Positions 57,290 to 64,000 of a DNA stretch of 64,000 nucleotides are shown in pieces. The notes beneath the pieces are model-generated. The model made no database searches and was not told the origin of the DNA. It was given only the letters and a program-made list of their open reading frames with translations. The DNA comes from HGM04593 sp045647885. GTDB taxonomy: Bacteria; Bacteroidota; Bacteroidia; Bacteroidales; Bacteroidaceae. Position numbers and translations under genes: made by a program. Where the stretch lies: positions 1 to 64,000 of the forward strand of contig JAZRMX010000006.1 in assembly GCA_045647885.1 (NCBI GenBank), read 5' to 3'. Within the stretch, counting starts at the first letter, position 1. Each line of letters opens with the position of its first letter.

Positions 57290-60223
57290 TTATTTCAACA
57301 GGAAGCGCAGAACCGCACCCATAAGATAAGAACGCAACACATCGCCCTCAACAGCCTCAAAAGGAAAACTTGTGGAAAGCACACGATATCGGCCGGCATA
57401 GGCCACACCTGCACTCTTCTTGTTCCTGTTAAAGACAAATGCCACAAAAGCATCCTTCGCCGGCACAAGAACATCGGGGCGAGATACAGCATAGCAATGC
57501 TCGTTCACCGTGCGATAGACCGGCAACGAGAGATTGGAACCGAAGATTACGTTCTCCGACACTTCGGACACCGAACCACCATATTCAAACTTCAGGAGTT
57601 CACGCACAAATCTCTTATCCTCCTCGTTCTTCGACATATCACTTGCAATGTGGGCACCACTGACAAAAAGGCGGCCACCAGCGGCCAGATAACCGGCTAT
57701 CTTATTCTGTATTTCAAGCGGGAAAGTTTTATACGGGTGGTTATACCCCAACAACGAGCCACTCTCGCCCTGTTTCTCCACTCCGGCAATGTAGTCAACA
57801 ACATCGAAACCTGTAAGCAACACCTCGCCCTCCATTACCGCCTCGCTACTGCACGACACAAAAGTGACACCATTGGCAGCCATAGCCTTGCCGTGGACAA
57901 AAGGATAATCGAAACTGTTTCCGGCTACAAGCATTCCTTCAAAATCGTTTCCGCTCAAGCCAAGACCATCTTCGTAGCTAATATTACTTCGTTCGTAGTC
58001 GAGCTGGCGGCCACCATACTCAGCCGTGTTCATATAAGCAACACCTGGATCACCATCCATATCGAAACCAGCCTTAGATGCCGTGCAAACCTCACGCGGG
58101 CCGCTCAGGCGGTGAAAGCCATTCACAATGAGCGCACGCCCCTTCTCCTTGCCCGCCACATAGGCCGACAACACCTCCGAAGGAAAGCTCTCTCCACCGT
58201 CATTAAGAGCAGCCACCTTGAAACTATACAGTACATTTTCAAGGATGGGCATCTCGAAACTACACTTATCCACAACGCGACCATTATCAAAGTCGCCATC
58301 ATTTATCTTTGTATATATAATATAGGAATCAGGTGTTGCCGACAGCTCAAGTTCGTCCTCCACCGCCTTCCAGCGCAGAAGCACATTCTCCTGTTTCTCG
58401 TCAAGCGACAAAGAGAAGCATCTTACCGGCAAAGGCTGCACCACAAAATCGCGACCGTGCATATAACAAACCTGCTTCAACAGTGATTTATAGACAGCAC
58501 GGGCAAGGGTGAATTTAAAATCGGGGTTATGCCCATAGGCCATATCCTTGTAATTCTGGTGCGACAAGGATTCAAATATAAGTGACGGTACAACAGGCAA
58601 ACGCGACTCACTATAACTCTTGTCGAGAATGCCACGTACAGGCCAGCAGAAACCGTAACGCGCCGAGAGGTCGCGCTGCACATCGAGCAACAAATTGCTG
58701 ACCACATCGCGCGAAGCATAACGCGACAAGCCTGTCGCAAGCGTGTCGCCACTGTATTCCGTGGTAACAACTCCCAAAGTACCTATAACATCATCCTCGG
58801 CCGAAATGCCGGCATCGGAATGAAAACCGAATGAGAGTTCCAGCGGAACATTCAAGCCAAGAGTATCGGGGTTATACACAGACCCTCCGGAGAGGTGATT
58901 CACAGCGTGGGAACGGCAATTTATATCGTCGTTATAATCAATTTCACCATTACTGGGGGTATACACCTCATAAGGAAATCCCGAATACTGCAAGGCATAG
59001 CGGGCTCCTTCGAGATAGCGTGGGAAACCACTTGTCTGCGGCAAGCTGTCGCCACGCGCAACAAGCCCCATACCACCGCCAAAGCGCACAGCATCGGCAG
59101 TAACAACTCCTTCATAATCACTAGTATTGGTAAGCACCACTCCCTGGTTCTCGTGCGCTCCGGCACGGAAACGGAAAGTACCAAGATAGACCCAAGTACC
59201 TCCACCCATCTGCTGGTTCACCTTAAAGTCGGTAACTCCACCACAGTGCAACACACTGTAACGTGCATCGGGGATGGAATTCTCCACCGTTTTATAAGAG
59301 ACATACACGGAATACATACCATCGACAGGGATATCGGGTTGCCAACGCGCTACCGCACCGCTTTTCTTCGCACCCTGCGACGAAAGCACCGCCACGGTAG
59401 TGCCGTGAGTAAAGGGATTCTCACCATCGACATATACAGCTTCGCGGGGTTTGAAGCCACCCTCGAGCACAACCCATTCACGACGTTTCTGCGCCTCCTG
59501 CACATAAGAAGAAGCCCCGGAGAGCGTATCATTATCCACCACTACACACTCGCGTTGCCAGTCGCGCTCGCGCGGAGTGTAGACAACGGCCCCCGCATTC
59601 TGCAACATAGGCAAGAGGAAAGGCACCACCACCGACTGGGTGAACAAATCTTCGGTAGTGCAGTAAAGAGAGGGGCGCTGCCATTGCCACATTCCCTTAT
59701 CGGCCGAATATATACGACCGTGGCTTTGCCACAGAGCCAGGTGTCGCCCTGCAAGCCCACGTTTCACCCTGTAAGGCTTGGAAACATTCTCCACCCAAGG
59801 GGCGCCGTCGTATTCCACCTTGCCCCACAGGCGTTTTTTATCAGTTTTTCCATTGCACAAGTTATTGGGAACAAGCTCCTCTATAGGCTTGCGCCCCGCA
59901 ATGACCTCTATCTTGTATTTTGCCAAGGCAGCCGGCAACACCTTGCGAATGCCACTATAGATATTCTCCACCACCTCGGGCGTAAACACTTGGGCCGCAA
60001 AATTCTGATTGGCATAAATCACCACCTTGCGTGCACCTTTATTTACAACAATGTTATTTCGCCTGCGCTCAAGGTTACAGTTCTTGAGCCTTATATTCTC
60101 CGAAGTATATTCAGTAAAGAATTTCTCTATAGAACGTGTAACGGCTTTGTCGACCTTCTGTGCCGACAAAACCGTTACGCATAGCAGGCAGGCCCAAAAG
60201 ACCGACAGCCTTTTAAGCATCAT
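57290..60223 (-). CDS. Exported Amidase_3-like hydrolase with inserted golvesin-like domain and FN3 module ('xanthan lyase'-type)
   Basis: The 977-residue protein has a signal peptide (1-21) and looks like a zinc N-acetylmuramoyl-L-alanine amidase (Amidase_3). Candidate ligands are His168 (WQSHG), Glu191 (TTEDLF) and His468 (FGFHSDAG), with catalytic Glu551 (IFESLSHQN). The first two and last two are separated by about 275 residues, in which a golvesin-type beta-sandwich (about 225-382, VARWQPDIPVDGMYSVYVSY) is inserted. An FN3-like module (about 600-690) and a Rossmann-like C-terminal region (about 700-977, ALIVNGFHRLSG) follow. Relatives are often labelled xanthan lyase; the amidase reading fits the residues better. 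It is likely periplasmic and may act on the cell wall. A 91-residue partner gene lies 3 nt upstream. Confidence 0.7.
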   Translation of the reverse strand: MMLKRLSVFWACLLCVTVLSAQKVDKAVTRSIEKFFTEYTSENIRLKNCNLERRRNNIVVNKGARKVVIYANQNFAAQVFTPEVVENIYSGIRKVLPAALAKYKIEVIAGRKPIEELVPNNLCNGKTDKKRLWGKVEYDGAPWVENVSKPYRVKRGLAGRHLALWQSHGRIYSADKGMWQWQRPSLYCTTEDLFTQSVVVPFLLPMLQNAGAVVYTPRERDWQRECVVVDNDTLSGASSYVQEAQKRREWVVLEGGFKPREAVYVDGENPFTHGTTVAVLSSQGAKKSGAVARWQPDIPVDGMYSVYVSYKTVENSIPDARYSVLHCGGVTDFKVNQQMGGGTWVYLGTFRFRAGAHENQGVVLTNTSDYEGVVTADAVRFGGGMGLVARGDSLPQTSGFPRYLEGARYALQYSGFPYEVYTPSNGEIDYNDDINCRSHAVNHLSGGSVYNPDTLGLNVPLELSFGFHSDAGISAEDDVIGTLGVVTTEYSGDTLATGLSRYASRDVVSNLLLDVQRDLSARYGFCWPVRGILDKSYSESRLPVVPSLIFESLSHQNYKDMAYGHNPDFKFTLARAVYKSLLKQVCYMHGRDFVVQPLPVRCFSLSLDEKQENVLLRWKAVEDELELSATPDSYIIYTKINDGDFDNGRVVDKCSFEMPILENVLYSFKVAALNDGGESFPSEVLSAYVAGKEKGRALIVNGFHRLSGPREVCTASKAGFDMDGDPGVAYMNTAEYGGRQLDYERSNISYEDGLGLSGNDFEGMLVAGNSFDYPFVHGKAMAANGVTFVSCSSEAVMEGEVLLTGFDVVDYIAGVEKQGESGSLLGYNHPYKTFPLEIQNKIAGYLAAGGRLFVSGAHIASDMSKNEEDKRFVRELLKFEYGGSVSEVSENVIFGSNLSLPVYRTVNEHCYAVSRPDVLVPAKDAFVAFVFNRNKKSAGVAYAGRYRVLSTSFPFEAVEGDVLRSYLMGAVLRFLLK

Positions 60224-60226
60224 ATG

Positions 60227-60502
60227 TTATTTTTTTGACAACTCCTCAATTTCTCCAAGAATAGCTCTTGCGTCCTTGTTGAAAGAGTCGCACAAAGCAT
60301 TGAAATACTGTTTAGCCGGCATACCGGGCTCCACGTGGCTCACACGGGCAACATACTCATTATTCAAGCTGAATATCTTGTTGAACAGATTAACCCACGC
60401 CTCGGTATCGCTTTTTGCATCGAACGACATCAAGAATGCCTCGGTTGCAAGGTCGTCAACAACAAAAGTAATCACCTTCTTCAAATTTTTTCTACTTGCC
60501 AT
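60227..60502 (-). CDS. Conserved small cytoplasmic protein upstream of the amidase-like gene
   Basis: This 91-residue protein has no signal or membrane segment. It is mainly helical, with VITFVVDDLATEAFLMSFDAK at the start and FNALCDSFNKDARAILGEIEEL at the end. I recognise it as a type conserved in Bacteroidales but without a named family or function. It lies 3 nt before the large exported amidase-like gene, so they are co-transcribed from the promoter at 60566-60596. Confidence 0.75.
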   Translation of the reverse strand: MASRKNLKKVITFVVDDLATEAFLMSFDAKSDTEAWVNLFNKIFSLNNEYVARVSHVEPGMPAKQYFNALCDSFNKDARAILGEIEELSKK

Positions 60503-60565
60503 AATCTGATATTGAAAAGTTTATAATACAAAAAAGCGGGAACAATAAACATCCGCGCATTACCG

Positions 60566-60596
60566 CAAATATAGTAATTTCTGCAAAAAGAAGCAA
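60566..60596 (-). promoter_or_regulatory. Promoter of the 91-residue protein / amidase-like operon
   Basis: On the minus strand TTGC (60593-60596) and TATATTTG (60566-60573) are spaced by 19 nt, 64 nt before the ATG at 60502. Confidence 0.68.
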
Positions 60597-60730
60597 CAAA
60601 TAAACAAAATAGAGCTGTTTTTTATAAATTATTCCGAATATAGTGCATAAAAAACGACAAAGCTCTTTTACATCTCATAAAAAAAAGCGAAATTTGCCAA
60701 TATTTTGAACCAACTTTATTTTAATACAAT

Positions 60731-62377
60731 ATGAAAATTAGTGCATTACAGAAAGCAAGAGCTGAGTACCAGCCCAAGTTGCCTCAAGCATTGAAAGAGG
60801 TTGTGAAAATCACTGAAGGCGCAGCCACACAGTCGGTTGCCGACCAGGAGGCTATCAAGTCTATGTTCCCCAACACTTACGGTCTTCCCATCGTAACATT
60901 TGAGAAAGGTGGCGAGGCTGTTGAGTACCCCGCAATCAATGTAGGTGTTATTCTTTCGGGTGGTCAGGCTCCCGGTGGACACAACGTTATTGCCGGTCTC
61001 TTCGACGGTATCAAGAAACTGAACGCCGGCAGCCGTCTGTTCGGTTTCCTTATGGGCCCCGGCGGTCTTGTTGACCACAAATATATGGAGATAACTCCCG
61101 AGATTATGGACGCTTACCGCAACACCGGTGGTTTCGATATCATTGGTTCAGGCCGTACAAAACTCGAGAAGACCGAGCAGTTCGACAAAGGTTTGGAGAT
61201 TATCAAGGAGCTCGACATCAAGGCTCTTGTAATCATCGGTGGTGACGACTCTAACACCAACGCTTGCGTACTCGCCGAGTACTATGCAGCAAAGAACACC
61301 GGTGTACAGGTTATCGGTTGCCCCAAAACTATCGACGGCGACCTCAAGAACGCATACATCGAGACATCTTTCGGTTTCGACACAGCTTGTAAGGTTTATT
61401 CAGAGGTTATCGGTAACATACAGCGCGACTGTAACTCTGCACGCAAATACTGGCACTTCATCAAATTGATGGGTCGTTCAGCATCTCACATCGCACTTGA
61501 GTGCGCATTGCAGACACAGCCCAACATCTGTATCATCTCTGAGGAGGTTGAGCAGAAGGCTCTTTCACTCGACAACATCGTAACATCTATTGCCGAGGCG
61601 GTAGCTTCACGCGCAGCAGCCGGCAACAACTTCGGTACAGTACTCATCCCCGAGGGCCTCATCGAGTTCATCCCCGCTATGAAGTCACTCATCGCAGAAC
61701 TTAACGACCTCTTGGCAGCCAAAGGTGAGGAGTATGCAGCAGTTGAGGCATCAGAGAAACGCCAGTACATCATCGACCAGTTGTCAAAAGACAACAGCGA
61801 GGTATACGCAAGCCTCCCCGCAGGTGTTGCTCGCCAGCTCACTATGGACCGCGACCCCCACGGCAACGTACAGGTATCACTCATCGAAACAGAGAAACTC
61901 CTTTCAGAGATGGTTGGCAACAAGCTCGCTGCTTGGAAGAAAGAGGGCAAATACGCTGGCTCTTTCAACCCCCAGCACCACTTCTTCGGTTACGAAGGCC
62001 GTTGCGCAGCTCCCTCTAACTACGATGCAGACTACTGCTACGCTCTCGGTTACAACGCAACACAGCTCATCGCTGCCGGCAAAACCGGTTATATGTCATC
62101 TATCCGCAACACAACAGCTCCTGCTGCCGAGTGGATTGCAGGTGGTATACCCATCACTATGATGATGAACATGGAGCGTCGTCACGGCGAGATGAAACCC
62201 GTTATCCAGAAAGCTTTGGTTGACCTCGAGGGTGCACCCTTCAAGGCATTCGCAGCCAACAGAGAGACATGGGCAAAAGAGACTTGCTACATCTACCCCG
62301 GACCCATCCAGTACTTTGGACCTTCTGAGGTATGCGACCAGACAACAAAGACTCTTGCTCTTGAGCAGCAGAAGTAA
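60731..62377 (+). CDS. pfp: Diphosphate--fructose-6-phosphate 1-phosphotransferase
   Basis: The 548-residue PPi-dependent phosphofructokinase is of the long (plant-beta/spirochaete-like) type. VGVILSGGQAPGGHNVIAGLFDG is the donor loop. GGDDSNTNA (170-178) carries Asp173, the residue that excludes ATP. PKTIDGDL holds catalytic Asp202 and Asp204, and MGRSASHIALECAL is the sugar-phosphate site. It catalyses the reversible phosphorylation of fructose-6-phosphate in glycolysis, saving ATP. No clear promoter pair was found in the AT-rich 60597-60730 spacer. GH25 follows 19 nt later. Confidence 0.95.
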   Translation: MKISALQKARAEYQPKLPQALKEVVKITEGAATQSVADQEAIKSMFPNTYGLPIVTFEKGGEAVEYPAINVGVILSGGQAPGGHNVIAGLFDGIKKLNAGSRLFGFLMGPGGLVDHKYMEITPEIMDAYRNTGGFDIIGSGRTKLEKTEQFDKGLEIIKELDIKALVIIGGDDSNTNACVLAEYYAAKNTGVQVIGCPKTIDGDLKNAYIETSFGFDTACKVYSEVIGNIQRDCNSARKYWHFIKLMGRSASHIALECALQTQPNICIISEEVEQKALSLDNIVTSIAEAVASRAAAGNNFGTVLIPEGLIEFIPAMKSLIAELNDLLAAKGEEYAAVEASEKRQYIIDQLSKDNSEVYASLPAGVARQLTMDRDPHGNVQVSLIETEKLLSEMVGNKLAAWKKEGKYAGSFNPQHHFFGYEGRCAAPSNYDADYCYALGYNATQLIAAGKTGYMSSIRNTTAPAAEWIAGGIPITMMMNMERRHGEMKPVIQKALVDLEGAPFKAFAANRETWAKETCYIYPGPIQYFGPSEVCDQTTKTLALEQQK

Positions 62378-62396
62378 TAAAACCTTATCGGCCTGA

Positions 62397-63242
62397 ATGG
62401 CAGAAAAGAAAAAGACACATAAAAGAACCGGCGGACGGAAGAACACTTCCGCCCGCCGTTCATCATCTCCGGCGGTTGGCGGCACAACGCCCCGTTGGGT
62501 GTATGTGTCTACCATAATAACAGCAACCACAATTGCACTGGCAATTGTATATACCTTTTTCTTTAGACCATATTTTTACCGATTCCGCCCCTGCTATGGA
62601 CAGAAACGCTATGAGATATGCCTCCCTTCGGGATTCTCGGTATATGGCATAGACATTTCGCGCCACCAAGGCAACATAAACTGGGAAAAGTTCAGGAGAG
62701 AGAACCCTGCTGAAGCCCCAATATCTTTCGTATTCATTAAAGCAACCGAAGGACGCGACTTCACCGACAGCAATTTCGAGGAAAATTTCATAGCCGCCAA
62801 GCAACACGGTTTCCTGCGCGGTGCCTACCATTACTTCTCAACCAAATCGACCGGCCGGGAACAGGCACAAATGTTCATAAAGACAGCCAAACTCACAAAG
62901 GGCGACTTGCCGCCAATGATTGACATTGAAGAGAAACCGAAAGATAAGAAAAAGTTCTTGCAGGAACTGAAGACCTTTGTCACCCTTATTGAAGGACATT
63001 ATGGTGTAAAACCCATAATATATACCTACAAGAAGTTCAAGACACGTTATCTCAACGACTCATTTTTTGAAAAATACCCTTCGTGGATAGCCCATTATTA
63101 TGTAGACTCACTTGACGAGGATACAAAATGGCTCATATGGCAATGCTCCGATATGGGAGAAATACCAGGCATCCCACACAATGTGGACATAAACATATTC
63201 AACGGCAATATGGAGCAGTTGAACAGCCTTAAGATAAAATAA
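62397..63242 (+). CDS. Membrane-anchored GH25 lysozyme-like muramidase
   Basis: The 281-residue protein has a basic cytoplasmic N-terminus (about 1-32, many Lys/Arg), one transmembrane helix (about 34-56) and a GH25 domain (about 80-278). The catalytic pair is Asp176 and Glu178 in MIDIEE. GIDISRHQGNINW, FVFIKATEG and GAYHYF are typical. It would cleave the MurNAc-GlcNAc bond of peptidoglycan from the periplasmic side. It may be co-transcribed with pfp (19-nt gap). Its stop is 1 nt from the stop of the convergent pseudouridine synthase gene. Confidence 0.9.
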   Translation: MAEKKKTHKRTGGRKNTSARRSSSPAVGGTTPRWVYVSTIITATTIALAIVYTFFFRPYFYRFRPCYGQKRYEICLPSGFSVYGIDISRHQGNINWEKFRRENPAEAPISFVFIKATEGRDFTDSNFEENFIAAKQHGFLRGAYHYFSTKSTGREQAQMFIKTAKLTKGDLPPMIDIEEKPKDKKKFLQELKTFVTLIEGHYGVKPIIYTYKKFKTRYLNDSFFEKYPSWIAHYYVDSLDEDTKWLIWQCSDMGEIPGIPHNVDINIFNGNMEQLNSLKIK

Positions 63243-63243
63243 A

Positions 63244-64000
63244 TTACTGATTATAAGCAGCACTAGCCTGCGAATACTTGCGCCACGCCTCGAGCAGAGC
63301 CTCGAAATCCTGTGGAAGCGGAGAATCAAAGAACATCATTTCACCCGTTGAGGGATGCACAAAGCCTAAAGTCTTTGCGTGCAACGCCTGACGCGGACAC
63401 AACTTGAAGCAATTACGCACAAACTGGCTGTACTTGCTAAAATTGGTACCCTTTAGAATTTCGTCACCGCCATAGACATCGTCGTTAAAAAGGATGTGCC
63501 CAATGTGCTTCATATGCACCCTTATCTGGTGAGTACGCCCGGTTTCAAGATTACACTCCACAAGCGACACATAAGAGAGACGCTCAAGCACCCTATAGTG
63601 CGTTACCGCGTGTTTGCCCACCGCATCGTCGGGCGAGACACACATCTGCAAACGATTGCGAGGGTTACGGGTTATGTTACCAACCACCGTACCGTTATCT
63701 TCCTTGAGTGCCCCCCAGACAACAGCATTGTATGTACGTTTTGTAGTCTTCTTAAAAAACTGCATACCTAAATGAGCCTTGGCAGCTGCAGTCTTTGCCA
63801 CAACCAACAGACCCGAGGTATTCTTGTCAATTCTATGCACAAGACCCACCTGTGGGTCATTGGCATCGAAATTCTTGTTGTTGCGCAAATGCCACGCAAC
63901 CGCATTTATGAGTGTTCCGTGGGTATTTCCACAACCGGGATGCACAACAAGCCCGGCAGGCTTGTTCACTACCATAAGATCATCGTCCTCGTAAACAACA
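63244..64000 (-). CDS. RluA/RluD-family 23S rRNA pseudouridine synthase, 5' end beyond the window
   Basis: The coding frame stays open to the right edge (VVYEDDDL precedes the first internal Met), so the N-terminus, probably including an S4 domain, is missing. The visible part has NKPAGLVVHPGCGN, the catalytic Asp in HRIDKNTSGLLVVAKT, NRLQMCV and LETGRTHQIRVHMKHIGHILFNDDVYGG. The C-terminal helices include RQALHAKTLGFVHPSTGE. It isomerises uridines in rRNA; RluD is the likely subtype, but the missing end prevents a firm call. Confidence 0.92.
   Translation of the reverse strand, partial: VVYEDDDLMVVNKPAGLVVHPGCGNTHGTLINAVAWHLRNNKNFDANDPQVGLVHRIDKNTSGLLVVAKTAAAKAHLGMQFFKKTTKRTYNAVVWGALKEDNGTVVGNITRNPRNRLQMCVSPDDAVGKHAVTHYRVLERLSYVSLVECNLETGRTHQIRVHMKHIGHILFNDDVYGGDEILKGTNFSKYSQFVRNCFKLCPRQALHAKTLGFVHPSTGEMMFFDSPLPQDFEALLEAWRKYSQASAAYNQ

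Noticed and set aside
58895..60184. 429-codon open frame on the plus strand
   Set aside because: Antisense shadow of the amidase-like gene; low-complexity His/Arg/Thr composition with no recognisable fold.

Overview
The window is a gene-dense chromosomal segment from a member of the Bacteroidetes, almost certainly the order Bacteroidales and probably a gut commensal. The evidence is the recurring TTTG / TAnnTTTG promoter pair, an RprX/RprY-type two-component system, DUF4295 beside rpmG-rpmB, DUF4270, DUF4827 and DUF5686 proteins, a PPi-dependent phosphofructokinase, a methylmalonyl-CoA epimerase/decarboxylase operon and secreted mucin-type glycosidases. I see no insertion sequence, integrase, phage gene, CRISPR array or rRNA. 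One tRNA (Arg, anticodon TCT) is present. The genus cannot be fixed from this sequence alone.

Layout. 0.3-1.4 kb: rpsF-rpsR-rplI ribosomal operon (minus strand). 1.6-6.5 kb: a small membrane protein, rprX-rprY, and an EF-G paralogue with a degenerate GTPase centre. 6.7-14 kb: hemW, then glmM with a lipoprotein, nrnA, and rpe-comEC. 14.2-23 kb: one 2926-codon gene for a secreted protein carrying both a GH33 sialidase and a GH95 alpha-L-fucosidase module, with several beta-trefoil-like or other accessory repeats and a CBM32-like domain. 23-27 kb: HD protein, rpmB-rpmG-DUF4295, tsaD-cinA. 26-30.4 kb: an acyltransferase-like gene, a lone TonB-dependent receptor and a cysteine-tailed Spy-like protein. 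30.6-37.4 kb: acyl-CoA ligase, then mce-mmdA-(48-residue MmdE-like protein)-biotin carrier-GH20 hexosaminidase. 37.5-46 kb: panC-panD, then an alpha-glucan locus of a half-length glycogen synthase with a DUF4270 lipoprotein, facing a debranching enzyme-GT4-GH57 operon. 46-51 kb: miaA-dagK-kdsA-DUF5686. 51-56 kb: Crp/Fnr regulator, tRNA-Arg, nhaA, ilvA-ridA, rpmH. 56-64 kb: a surface-type lipoprotein, a large Amidase_3/golvesin protein with a small partner, pfp, a GH25 lysozyme and the 3' part of a RluD-type gene cut by the window edge.

How the genes work together. The sialidase-fucosidase and the hexosaminidase would remove the terminal sugars of host mucin or milk-type glycans. PPi-phosphofructokinase feeds glycolysis, and the epimerase/decarboxylase genes belong to the succinate-to-propionate route. 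The alpha-glucan locus handles storage polysaccharide. The rest is conserved housekeeping. The observations most worth a second look are the GH33-GH95 fusion, the amidase whose zinc ligands are split by a golvesin-like insertion, the MmdE-like mini-protein, the EF-G paralogue lacking its catalytic histidine, the half glycogen synthase, the cysteine-rich tail at 29.8 kb and the palindrome lying on the miaA promoter.
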